Below, piece after piece: positions 1 through 14,921 of a stretch of DNA of 64,000 nucleotides (positions within the stretch are counted from its first letter, which is position 1; each line of letters starts with the position of its first letter). Where the stretch lies: NCBI GenBank assembly GCA_921293015.1, contig OV121092.1, forward strand, positions 28,497,264 through 28,561,263, written 5' to 3'. Made by a program: the position numbers and the translations under genes. Source of the stretch: Phorcus lineatus. Taxonomy: Eukaryota; Mollusca; Gastropoda; Trochida; Trochidae. The notes beneath the pieces were generated by a model. That model did not search any database and was not told where the DNA came from. It saw nothing but the letters and a program-made list of their open reading frames with translations.

Positions 1-3514
<3,514 letters not shown>

Positions 3515-3666
3515 TACTCCAAATGATGATCACGTGTTCGTTCAATCAGCTCAAGACACTTAATTTATAAAAATAATTCCGGCTCTGACAAATTTATCTT
3601 CCAGTATTGTTGTTGTGAACCAAAGTTGGTTCAGTTGTTGAAGTTGAAAAATTTTATCACGAAATT

Positions 3667-3672
3667 ATTAAA
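3667..3672 (+). terminator. Polyadenylation signal of tubulin copy 1
   Basis: ATTAAA lies about 150 nt after the stop codon. It is the best polyadenylation-signal match in this 3' region. ATTAAA is a common variant of AATAAA. Confidence 0.5.
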
Positions 3673-3825
3673 GCAGATCTGAACTCAGAAACATCAGTCT
3701 TTGTTTTTAGTGAAAGTTAAGATTTAAGACAAACACCTGTTTTCCAATGACAAGATCTAGGTTGATGAACATGCAAATGAAATGTGACTACGCAAAGAAA
3801 CACTGTACGGGAATAAGTAGACCAA

Positions 3826-3992
3826 AATATAGTCTATGAAAAATTTAAATTGTTAAATGTTCTTTCATCCATAACATTATTGTTTGGGCTCCTTATTGTG
3901 TATTCAGTTAATCTAGACTTGCTGAATGTGGACCTAGACTGTATCAAAGGCCCCTTTATATACACAGTCATGAAGCAGGACTAGGGAATAAG
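3826..3992 (+). repeat. Dispersed repeat, copy 1 of 3
   Basis: About 165 bp including CTAGACTTGCTGAATG and GACCTAGACTGTATC. The same sequence occurs inverted at 24498-24690, including the flanking parts about an ATATAGTCTATGAAA-like end and TCATGAAGCAGGACTA. A partial copy lies at 54405-54480. It is non-coding and likely a MITE-like element; the family was not identified. Confidence 0.6.
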
Positions 3993-4699
3993 ATACAATA
4001 TTGAAGTAAAAGAAGGAGGGTTTTATTTTTATGAAGGCCACAAGTGAACGCAGATTTATGCGAGTTGTCAAGACATTAAAAGGGAAGTTTCTATGGACAT
4101 TTAAAGAATGCCAATAACTATTGGTAATCGTTTAAGTAAACATGTCTTGTGAAATTATCAATAACATATCACTGCTAGGCATTACCCATGTCTGACGTTT
4201 CATAAAATTAATGGGCCATTTTAATTTATAAGGATACAAAGCGAGGATACAAATTAATAGTATAAGAAATTCTTGAAATCATTTCTATAAAAACATGTCC
4301 TGAATCTAATAATGACATTTAAATATCGAGTAACCTTACATCAGTAAAACGTTCTTTCTAAAAGTATATTTTATTATATTTCGTATAAATATTGATTAAA
4401 CGATCAACCTACACACTGGAAAACATACGAAATTGAATGGTTCACATTATAAGAACGTATTACCCAAAAAAACCCATTAAATTGGTATTTTAAGATATTA
4501 TGAAAATATATTAGCATTTTATAGAATAAGATTGCACGAGTAATCAATTGAACCAATTGACATTATTCATAAGATACATGGTTACTTTTAAATATTTTAT
4601 GATAGGGTTGTTATTAGGGGCTAGGGTTATTATGTGTCGCATTGTTTGGGGTTAATGGTGGTGATAAATATCTGCAAGGATAAACAAACTAACTGACAG

Positions 4700-4930
4700 A
4701 CTTGTTGCCATCTTTCTACGTATGGCATATACTTCCGCCAGCCCAGATGACTTGCTAAGATAGGCCTTGCCGCATTTCCGCAACTTTGCTGCTGCAACGG
4801 ATCGCGATAGTCCAATGAGAAATCATATGACAATTAAAACTTTTCGCCGAAAGAGGGCATGAATTTTGACGGGATTGCAGCAAGGTTTAAATTAGCCAGT
4901 GATAGAGAGTGGTGCAGTTAAAAAAAACTA
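4700..4930 (+). repeat. Unclassified repeat shared with 50.8-51.0 kb
   Basis: The stretch around GACTTGCTAAGATAGGCCTT and AACTTTTCGCCGAAA matches, in inverse orientation, the stretch at 50790-50990. On the matching strand both copies can be read as KAYLSKS followed by GLA and RRKM, which hints at a former coding sequence. No family was recognised. Confidence 0.5.
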
Positions 4931-6054
4931 TGCGCGGGAAGATGACATGTCGCTTGTTAGGCGTCGCCTGTAGTTTTGGTAAAAGTGTCAACTTCTCCGA
5001 AGAAATTTTTTTTTATCAGGGATGAACTTTGAACCACTAATTTTGAGAGGAGAGGAGAAGCATGGTTGAAGATAACGGAAAATTGTTAATTCCATTTCTG
5101 TCTTGTTTAGAGACGCTACGGGAGTTTTTGAAGTCGCATATGCCAACCGTGATGAATGGTGTGATTTTATAAGAGTAGTGACTTTCTGAAAAGTAGAAAT
5201 TTTATATTGACAATGGTACAAAGCAGCGATACTGATTAAAATTTTCAGAATGAGATGATTTGGATGAATATCATCATAATAGCTGTATTTCTTCGAATGA
5301 AGGTTGATTTTAACTAAGAAATGTCTGTCTTTGTTTAACGCTTATTGTGAAAAATCAATTGTTTGTGCATCAAATGCTGCATTCATCTGCCAAGTAAAAA
5401 CCAACATTTCTGTTGTCTCAGTTTGTCTAGGTAAACAATGTACAAATCGCACGTGACGACATCAACATAAACGAAATCATTGGAAAGGGTTACACATTAA
5501 TAATAATCATGATAACGGGTACTTATAAAGCGCCATAACCATACACATGGTGCATGCTCTAAACGTATTGACATGCGAGAAGAAAAGGTTATGTGAAATA
5601 TTGAATTTTAACATATTGATAATGATATGAATAACATCATATTACGTGCTGCTTTTAATAAAATTTTCATTTTATAAGATCTTTATGTAAATATGATATG
5701 TATAACCGAACAAAATGACAGCGTAAAAGAAACAAGGGGAACATTCGATTTGGAGGTGAGATTAGCAAAACCTAAATAAATAAGCTAAATAAATTATATG
5801 GTTTGCTAAATTTTTGTTCCATGTTAAGAATGATTAATTATGCTACGAAATTAATGGATTCAACCGATCATTCATTGAATATTTTTGTCTTAAACACCTT
5901 TTATAGTCGTCATCAAGTATCATAACTTTTAAAAACATCAATACATGTATCGTGTTCGACACCAATTTCGTAAGGATTTATCAAAAACGTCATCACCGTC
6001 ATTATATGCGACATTTCGACACAGATTCTTGAGTGGTTCTCAAGCAATGGTAAC

Positions 6055-6690
6055 AAGATTCAAGATTCAAGATTCTTTATTAGTCATGACCACCAATGGT
6101 GGTATGAGAATATAGTAAAGGGTACAATACATTAAATAATATGACAAGATGACGATTTTGCTAATAAATATTAAATCAATGGACATTCAAAGAAGACAAT
6201 ATTAGGTTATGCGACTTTTCTTGTTACAATGTTTATAAATGCTGCAAGGGATTTCAATTCTTTTCTTTTATTAGAGGTGAAAAGTAGTCGTTACGAGTTT
6301 TAATTTGGTTTGTTAACATATTTACTTGGTAAAAGGTTGTTTCTTTGGATATCTAGCGCAGTATAACGGAAAATTTAGTGAAATTCGTCTGCAATAGCTG
6401 TTGAATTACATAAATTACAAGTTCTATTTTCTTTAAGTGCATGGCCAGCGAACTTTTCCAAAAGGTAATTTGTGGTTGGTGGTTCTAAATTTAAGTATGG
6501 GATAAGTGATGTCTTTTGGTAGATAAAGGTAGTTTTCAAAAGCAGGTAACTTTTTGTGGTACTTATAATAGAATCCTTTTGAGCTTTGCCAAGATTGATA
6601 AAATTTGTCACTTAGGACCGTCTCTACGGTATTCACTAGCCACTGTCTATCGTAAAGTTTTGGTAGAGTACATATGAAAGCCCACAATTG
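6055..6690 (-). mobile_element. 5'-truncated LINE (non-LTR retrotransposon), CR1/L2-like tail
   Basis: On the minus strand, two overlapping frames read through the C-terminal part of a LINE reverse-transcriptase protein. The segment around LPKDITYPILKFRTTNHKLP is followed, in the next frame, by ALKENRTCNLCN and DEFH, the Cys/His cluster found after the RT domain in many animal LINEs. The element ends in AATAAAGAATCTTG followed by ATTCAAG-type heptamer repeats (plus strand 6056-6082), typical of CR1/L2-like 3' tails. The frame shift and the missing 5' part show it is a dead fragment. Confidence 0.75.
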
Positions 6691-6736
6691 TTTAGTATTG
6701 ATTCAATGTGATTAACCCATGTGGTGAGATGTGAGC

Positions 6737-7171
6737 ATATAAGTACATGTTAACATTAGCAGAGAAAACAAATTAACAAGGAGAGCAAATTCAATTACAA
6801 CAGAGATGGAACCAGTGATATTGGTATTAGTAAGCGGCTTTGGTGTACAGGTAATAGAGCCAGTGATGGTCAGAGTAGTTGTGTTTTTACAGTTAATTAA
6901 TTGAGGAGAAGATCATAGGCTGAAGGGATGTAATAACCTTGATCACGATTGATTAATGATTTAATCCGTTTTATTTCCACCGCTTCTCTAAACTTGCGAA
7001 GACGTTAATCATGTTGATTGGTGACAAGGCAGTTGGTTTCTTACCATTGTATTCTTTGATTGGGATTGGCTTTGTACATCACTGGCTTCTTATTCTCCAT
7101 CTCTGTTGTAATTGCATTTGCTCTCCTTGTTAATTTTTTCCTCTGCTAATTGTTTACATGTACTTATATAT
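6737..7171. mobile_element. Fold-back element (MITE) with long inverted ends
   Basis: The left end (ATAAGTACATGTTAACATTA, continuing through AACAAGGAGAGCAAATTCAA) is repeated inverted at the right end (reading back from about 7171) over roughly 85 bp with few mismatches. The roughly 260 bp between is unique and non-coding. It is a non-autonomous inverted-repeat element. It starts about 45 bp past the recognisable end of the LINE fragment. Confidence 0.75.
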
Positions 7172-8116
7172 TAGGTCGAGATCGAGGCTCTACCTGCAAC
7201 CCCATTGGATAGTATGCGGCTCGATTGCGAGAACAGAGCATTCGGCGACAGAAATTTCGGTCTACTTATATATATGTGCTCACATCTCACTACGTTGATA
7301 CCATTGCTTGAGAACGACACAAGAATCTGTGTCGACACGTTGCATACAATGAAGAAAGAAGATGTTATCCACATATTCCTTATCTTTGTCGTCATTCCGA
7401 CTTCTAAAATGCTTCTAAAAGAAGAAATTGATGATAATTACATCGAAAGGGTTAAAAGATAATACTTTTCTTGTTCATTTATTAGAACTTTTGATCGCAT
7501 AGTCAACTAAACGATCTTTCACATCAATTGCAGTTATCTAATGACTCTGTTGAGGCATATCCAACCCATATCATCATAATGTCTCACAGCAAATCATAAC
7601 TTATTTATTGTGTTATATGATAAAATGCCTGAATATGGTATATAGTATTTATGATTAATGAAGAAATCGTTGGTTGTTAAAAGTTTATAATTTATCTATC
7701 TCAACAACAATAAAAATCCAAAATAAATGCATATAAACCTAGTTGTAAGCTACAATAAATTCTTTCCACTTGAAAATTCGTTTTTTTTTTTTAAATTACA
7801 ACTGTGTGTCAATATTGGAGGATCAAATTATAACAAGCATTCGTGTGGAGTACACTGTGAGTGTCTTGCTGTTGATGTTAAAAATAAAAGTAAAAATAAC
7901 TTTATTCCAGATGGATTCGATACCATCTCAAAAGCAGATTCCTACGTCAGTTATAAAACATATTAACGACAAGGGTGTAAGAGTTACGTCCCTTGGCTAT
8001 TCCATTTCCGGAAATACATGTTGCCCTAGAAGCACCATTGTAAATACAAGTCAATCATGACATTGACAGCGTATTGAAGATTTTGTTGCGTCGGAAAGTT
8101 AGTACGAATAATAGAT

Positions 8117-11100
8117 ATGGCACATTACGGCGGTGCATACGGACAACAACCGTACGGCGGGGGTTATCAGCAGCATGCCTACCAGCAACCCCAACCACAG
8201 GGTTATCAACAACAGTGGCAAGCCCCTCAACCAAGTCAACATTATGGACAGTATTGCAACTTCTTCCAACAAAGTGTTTTCTCGGTTCAAGCACATCAGG
8301 TAAATATTGATAAAGTTTATTCATCAGTTAGGCACTTCGGATTGAAGACTCAAATCGTAGAAAACTGGTTCAGTTACACTTTTCTGAACAAAAAACAACT
8401 CATCAGGGAGCAACTATAGAATTGGTTCGCCACTTAGAATACATATCCTAAACCTAATGTTAACCCTAACCCCAACAGTAACACTAACCATAAACCCTAA
8501 CCCAATAATTGAAAGGGAAATAATATTGAAGATGTTATATCAAAGAATACATAGACATAAAGTAATGAATAGTAATTATGAAATGGGTGGCGAACCAATT
8601 CTATAGTTGTACCCCCATCAGAAATGTCAGAAGGCAGTTCACCGTTTTCCTCCATTTTTTAAGTGGAATGTGAACTTTATTGCCCAAAAAGTGTGTACTG
8701 TGAGCTGTTGATCCTCGGACACTCTATATTTCTGCAATCCTCAATATTCAGTTTTGACACCCACCTGAAACTTCTCAAAAGCTCCTTGAATAAGCCATAA
8801 TATTACACATAAAAATGAATCATTTGATTATAAAAAAAGGTGAAAGATTCATTGACCTGAGGGCATATGCCACTGTCCAAGTATACAGACGCAATCGCTT
8901 GATTCACAGTAATACACTCTCAAGATTCGAGGATAATAAAGAGTGGGGTTTTTTCATTTTCAAACTTTCATTTATTAACTATTTCTGTTCTAGGCTTTTC
9001 AGTTCAGCAGTGTGGATGAGCTTCGACATGTTTATATGACCTTTGTGAACAAGGACCCTGAAAACCAGGTATGTGAAACTGTAAAAAAAACACAGGAAAA
9101 GATTATTTAGCTTATCCATCTATTGATTATTTTATAACCCAGAAGCTCTTTTAATCCTCCATTTTCATCTGAGAATTTCAACGACTGCTATAGCATAATT
9201 ACGCTTACCTGACCTCTCAATCAGGCAGTACCAATATTGCTCAATCCGCAGTCATTTTATTATCTCGTTATTTACAGATTATATGCGGCAGATAATGAGA
9301 AGGCGATCAGGTATTTGTAGGTGTTTGGCGATTCAAATATAAGTAAATGGCAAGATGACTCATGCGAAATCAAAACTTACTTTACAAACATGGCAGTCCA
9401 GGTTTATGTGTTCTCTGTTACTTAAAAAAATAATAGATGATCCTTTGGTTATGTGCATTTCCTCATTATTAGTTTTTCTTAGTAGTTTATGTATGAGTTT
9501 AATTCAACCTCATCAGTCTTAGATATTAGTAAGAAATAATTTGAATTGATTTCAGAGGAGGAACGCAATTCAAGCTGAGGACTTGGTGAATATTCTTAAT
9601 AACACCCAGTGCATTCGCAATTATTTCAAAGGTAAGTCAAGGGATTTAAGTCTCCTAGTTTACTGTACAGAGTTTAAAAGGTTGCAGTCATTTGGACTTT
9701 GTTATATAAGTCTGATTCATATATGATGATGATAATAATATTGATAATAATAATAATGATAATAATAGCATTATTGTACCCCATGTTTATCAGTGACAGA
9801 GCATTCTTATAACACACAAATTTTAGGTTTAGCATGAAGGATTTGTACTTTCAATGCTGCCTTTTCTGAGGTTTGGTCACAAAGGTCCTTATGTTTCCTG
9901 TGGCCATGTACCCATTTGGACAACAGGGCGAACTGTGTGCAAATTTAATTAATTTCTTTGCCCAAGTAGACACAGTGTATGATCCAGTTCTTACATTTTT
10001 TGTCACTAGAGGGATTCAAACATATGAAGGCTTGCTCTATGCAATGATACTACGAGTGAAATTCTCTCGATGGGGAGTTACACCACAAATCATCTCCCCT
10101 CCTCAATGATGGTAGTTGTGTGTCAAAAGGAGTAATGCTTCATGAAATTTGTTTTGCATATACTTGTGATTTCTGCCTTCTTAATTCTATTAAAATCTGT
10201 TATAGGGATGTTAAAATAAATATTTGAATCTCACATAATACAATCTTAGGCATGCAAATATACATGGATAGAACCAATTGTGAAATGAAGAATATATTTG
10301 ATTAGAATAGATTGATAGAATTCATATTCTGTAAACCTTTTGAAATATATTTTACAAAATTGTATTAAAATGTAGGATATTTTTCTTTCTGTTTTCTGGT
10401 AAGATATCTAATATTCATTTTATTTTCTAGTGAGCTGGAGCCGGGAATTATGCAGGTAAGTTCTTCCATAATAGATAAAGACTCTTTCATCTTTTATTAA
10501 ACTTCCTTAGATCATAAGAATAGTAATTGTTTAGAAATTTCCTGGGGTCACTTACTTGACAAAAAAGCCCATAAACATTAAAATCATGAAAAACAGGCAT
10601 TGACCTACATAAGTTTTGTTATCTATTTGAAAAACATTCTATAAATTAATGACTTATTGACTTTGAAAGGGATTTTTTAATGCCTGTTCTAATTTCTTAT
10701 ACATATCTATATGTATGCAGTTCTTTCATCCTGTTTTTGTTTTATTTTTCAGCATCATGATTGCTATGCTTGATGTATCCTTTGCAGATAATAATCAAAG
10801 TTGATCTAGCTAAACAGAACCTGGTTTGTGAAATAAACATCATGCATATGTGCACCTATTAGGGTTTTCAACTTCTATAACTAGGTGTTGAAAATGACAC
10901 ACAACTTTTCATTTGGTTCGAAGGAGCATAGTACAAAGGCTTAATGGTCCAAGCTCACAATCATCATGTGTCCGTGAATGTTTAAGCGTTTTCAACTTCA
11001 AGCCTGTTTCTATTTCATGCACATAAAAATATTATTTCAAAATATATCAAAAATAAGTTAAATGTTATTTGACTTGTGCATCATCATGTTAATTAGGTTA

Positions 11101-14100
11101 ATTTTATAACCAATAATTTGATTAGCTGATAAAAATTTCAACATCCTAAATGTTATATTAATTTATATTATATATATAAAGAATAAAACTTCACAATCAT
11201 TTTCCCAAAGATTTCATATCAGTCCAAACAGGATGTTTTTATTGGACATTTGGTCCTCTGGTCATTCAGATTAATAGCCAAGCATCAGTTATGCCATCTG
11301 CAAGCTAGTACCAGTTTCAGACTCTGAAATGTTTGAATCCTGAACTACCTCAGAGATCCCAGGACGGGTTTATGCAATGGGAAGAATTCCTGGAGCTACA
11401 GCAGTGCCTGGTCGCGTGGCACAACCTCTTTCGACAACACGACTCAAACGCTTCTGGATACATTGAAGCTCATGAACTCATCTGTGTCATCAGGAATGTG
11501 TTTGGTAAGGTAGATTTTTCATTAATTATTCATTGGACTGACTAATAAATCTTTTGGGCTTCTTCAGAAATTCCCAAAGGAGAGGATGCTACTCATTTGT
11601 TACTCAAAAGTGAACTAGGAAAACTCTCCAAAATTATGCTTCTCAAGTGACAACATTGGCATGATATTTACATATATGTATATACATATCATTGTATTAA
11701 TGTCAATGATATTGTCAAATACTGTCAATTGAAATTATTACAGGTTGATATCAGAAAATGAAAGTCATAATTTAATAAATAATTTTTCTTCTCCAGGATA
11801 CCAAATAGGAGAAGAAGCACTTACAACGATACTCAAGCGTTACTCGAGAGTTGTCCCCCCTGGCAGGTGTCTTGTTGCGTTTGACGATTTTGTCTCTGTA
11901 TCTGTCCGTCTTCGAGCATACACAGGTAAGAAAACATAATCACTTGATCAGTAGAACTATCTTGTCTCCAATTTGTTTGAACCCATTCATAACTCAATGA
12001 CAGTGTTCGCGGTAGGTTTTTATACAGTGCGTGCAGAAATGAAATAATAAAATTTCAATTCAAATAATTGGCGTTTTTTGTTAATGGAGTAAAGGTAATA
12101 AATTGTCATCAAATTTAGACATCAAAGTTTAACCTACCATATACGGTTCAGTTTTGATGATAAAACACATGCAGCCACATGGCTGTGTAAGTAACTGGCT
12201 GCTGTTCCGAATTTCATAATATTATACAACATGAGACTGGATAATGATCACTTGTAAACATTCCTCTGATTGGATGAAACGAACGACTTCCGGGGAATTC
12301 CATTGGTAAAGTAACTAATGACAGGGCTTTTAGCAATGGGATTTCCAGGTTTCAATTTATTTTTATCCGGACATCGTAATCAGACAATCATTTTAACATT
12401 ATAGAAAAATATAAACTTTAGCGTATAATTATATGTGCGTGCAAAACACGCAGTTACAATATATTTTGCGTGTTTATATGATTTTTATGCGTGAAAAACA
12501 CAGGTTTATGCATTAACGCAAACATTGAATGAGAAGAAATGATGGAAAAAGACTTTTTCATTTCATGCAAAATATGATAATTGTTAAACAACACTAGGGT
12601 TAAGTTATCAACCTATTATAATTTGTAGAAATTGAAATCATTTTCCAAAAGATTTCATATAATTCCCACAGGATTTCGTATCCAATGCAAAGTAAGGTCA
12701 TTATGAAGTTTATTCCTTTCTCACACTGTTGTCAAATAGAACCTTTGCAAGTTAACATGTTTTGTATCAAAGTATCCAAACCTTTGTTGAAACTGACAAA
12801 AAATTCATTTGGACATAATACCATAATCTCTATATTCAATGCCAAAATTACAATAAAACTCACCATTTCTGGCATGGAAATCATTTTCCCATCAAATATC
12901 AGAGGCTAGGATTTTTTATGCGAGTTTGCCCTAAACCAATTTCAGATGCCTTCCGTAAGCGAGATGCTTTGAGCAATGGTGTGGAGACCGGGAGAACAGT
13001 GTTTGCTTATGATGATGTGAGTATTAACTAAGTACTACCAATGTGTCCTTTGTATACCAATATACCAAGGAGATTCCGGGAAATAAAATGATAAAAGATT
13101 ATAAAGCTTAAAAAATAGAGTTTGTTAATTCTGTTATGGGCTCTTTTAATGAAAGAATTCTGTCGTCCTTATATTCACAAATATGAAAAATGCTACATCT
13201 TATTACACTGAAATAAACCTGAAATCCATTCCAAAATTGTAACTATTGTGTAATATATTGCATACCACAATTTTTGAACTAATCTGAAACAATGTTGCAA
13301 AACCAGACTCTAAATTACATTTCACCAGAATAAAATGCATCTTGCATACCACAATATGTTATTTTATACCAAAACATGATACCGCAAGGCAAGGCACCAA
13401 CACGCAATATATCATATTTACCATATCATAAAACAATAGACAATAATATACAACAACATACCATAACATACCAAGTCACCAAACCGCAACGCAAGGCAAC
13501 ATGACATATACCAAATAATATATACTAGTATATGTAGGACTCAGATCTGTGGCGGGTCTCTAATCTATGGCGGATTTCCTTATCTGTGGCGGGTTTGATT
13601 GTTTTACTGTTTCATGACGTCATGATACGTGACATCATTGTGCGATGACGTCATAATAGTTCCCGTTCATGACTGTTCCCGTCGCAAACCCATTTAATTG
13701 CGTCGCTAGCGAAAAAATTAGGGAACTCATAAAGGGATATTGCAAATGGATACCGACCAAATAATAAGTCAATATCCCAATTACGAAAATACATTAAACA
13801 ATACCTTAAGTAAGATAGTTGCGGCTTCATGCCACATCATATTGTGTTTATTTTGTAGGATCTGTTTAGCCCTCGGTGAGTCTGTCTTTTTTAGCCCTAA
13901 GATATTGAAAGACTATCTTTTGTAACCCTTGGATTTCTGTCGACGAATTTTAGGGTAAGTCTGTCTAGCGTAAGGTTTGGTTAATCATTGCAGTCAGAAA
14001 AATACAAAAAAAGGTACAAATGTCTGTCATTTGAAAATCTGCCATAGATTTGGAAATCCGCCACAGATTTGAGGCCTGCCATGGATTCGAGTCTTACATA

Positions 14101-14921
14101 TATACAAAATCATAAAATATCACAACTTGCAATGACGCACCACACCAAAATGTTAGGCCATACAGCATTTACATGACACCATGACCCATAGACACACATA
14201 ATATCACACCACAATGCAACACACAGCAAAGCACCACAGCACAACATACTCTATAAGTACTCAATACAACACAACCAATATCACAACATGCAATGAAGCA
14301 CCACACCAAAATGTTAGGCCCTACAGCATTTACATGACACATAGTCACACATAATATCACACCACAAAGCAAACCACAGCAAAGAACCACAGAACAACGT
14401 ACAATACAAGTACACATTACACCACATACAATATCACAACATGCAATGAAGCACCACACCAAAATGTAAGTCCCTACAGCATTTACATGACACCATGACA
14501 TATATACACACACATGATATCATGCCACAATTTAGAACACTGCATACTACCACAGCAGGATATATACCATTCAAGTACACCAAAATGTAAGGCCCTACAG
14601 CATTTACATGACACCATGACACATAGTCACACATAATATAACACCACAATGCAACACCCATCAAAGCACCACAGCACAATATACCATATAAGGACACAAT
14701 ACAATCCTTAAGACCAAAATACAAAATGGCACCAAAATGCTTAATTTTACAGCATTATGTGCCACACTATGACATGACACCCATTCACTGCACCACATCA
14801 TACAATAATACACTCATATAGAAGTTGAACTGTAAAGTAATAGGTGAACAAGAACAAACCCTCATTCAGTTACCTGTAATCATGTTCTTTTCAGTTCCTG
14901 AGATGTGTGATGTGCCTTTGA
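8117..14921 (+). CDS. Penta-EF-hand calcium-binding protein (sorcin/grancalcin/calpain-small-subunit type)
   Basis: Nine coding exons join in phase: 8117-8299, 8994-9068, 9556-9631, 10431-10455, 10753-10774, 11354-11504, 11797-11925, 12946-13016, 14895-14921. The product is 252 residues. Residues 1-60 are Gly/Tyr/Gln-rich (MAHYGGAYGQQPYGGGYQQ), like the flexible head of PEF proteins. The rest is a PEF domain: a degenerate EF1 (NKDPENQRRNAIQAEDL), a good EF2 loop (DRSQDGFMQWEE after IMIAMLD), a usable EF3 loop (DSNASGYIEAHE), then altered EF4 and EF5. It ends DDFLRCVMCL, close to the family end DFxxCVM. PEF proteins bind calcium, dimerise through EF5 and attach to membranes or partner proteins. 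The exact subfamily is not certain; calpain small subunit is the main alternative. The intron after exon 5 is U12-like. The first ATG has no in-frame ATG close upstream. Confidence 0.9.
8407..8615. mobile_element. 209-bp MITE in PEF intron 1
   Basis: CAACTATAGAATTGGTTCGC at 8411 is repeated exactly inverted, ending at 8609, giving inverted ends of at least 23 bp. CATCAG flanks both sides (8401-8406 and 8616-8621) and is a candidate target duplication. The interior carries several CCCTAA-like telomere-style repeats. There is no coding capacity. Confidence 0.8.
9728..9772. repeat. GAT/AAT trinucleotide microsatellite
   Basis: A run of GAT and AAT triplets in PEF intron 3. Confidence 0.85.
10775..11353 (+). 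promoter_or_regulatory. Probable U12-type intron of the PEF gene
   Basis: The donor reads GTATCCTTT, the minor-spliceosome 5' consensus (GTATCCTTT or ATATCCTTT). TCCTGAAC at 11338-11345 matches the U12 branch-site consensus (TCCTTRAY) apart from one base. The branch A lies about 9-10 nt before the AG at 11352-11353, as U12 introns require. The other introns of this gene have ordinary U2 donors (gtaagt-like). The frame across this junction is perfect: GAT|AGA TCC within the EF2 loop. Confidence 0.85.
13534..14097. mobile_element. 564-bp inverted-repeat element in PEF intron 8
   Basis: The left end GTAGGACTCAGATCTGTGGC and the right end (reading inward from 14097, GTAAGACTCGAATCCATGGC) are inverted copies over about 60 bp. 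Both ends contain roughly 20-bp subrepeats of the form ATCTGTGGCGGATTTCC. The flanks are AT-rich (tatat / atata). The 62-codon open frame inside shows no known domain. It is a MITE-like element of unknown superfamily. Confidence 0.75.
14140..14760. repeat. Minisatellite of about 120-160 bp units in PEF intron 8
   Basis: The block CACCACACCAAAATGTTAGG plus CCCTACAGCATTTACATGAC recurs near 14147, 14308, 14461, 14582 and, degenerate, 14731. Units are rich in CACCACA and lack G on the plus strand. Related sequence appears at about 43680-43830. The long open frames on the minus strand here are by-products of the repeat. Confidence 0.85.

Larger units (their letters stand above)
3673..8116. other. 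Intergenic region, tubulin copy 1 to PEF gene
   Basis: No host gene is recognised. The stretch holds a mobile repeat (3826-3992), a repeat shared with 50.9 kb (4700-4930), a truncated LINE (6055-6690) and a fold-back element (6737-7171), each listed separately. The short open frames, including one of 85 codons at 7205-7462, have no recognisable domain or convincing splice context. Confidence 0.5.

Noticed and set aside
7205-7462. 85-codon open frame as a small gene
   Set aside because: No signal peptide, domain, promoter or splice evidence; the length is within chance.
14169-14724. Cys/Val-rich minus-strand open frames of about 100 codons
   Set aside because: They fall exactly on the minisatellite and repeat with it; the composition is a by-product of the CACCACA-rich units.
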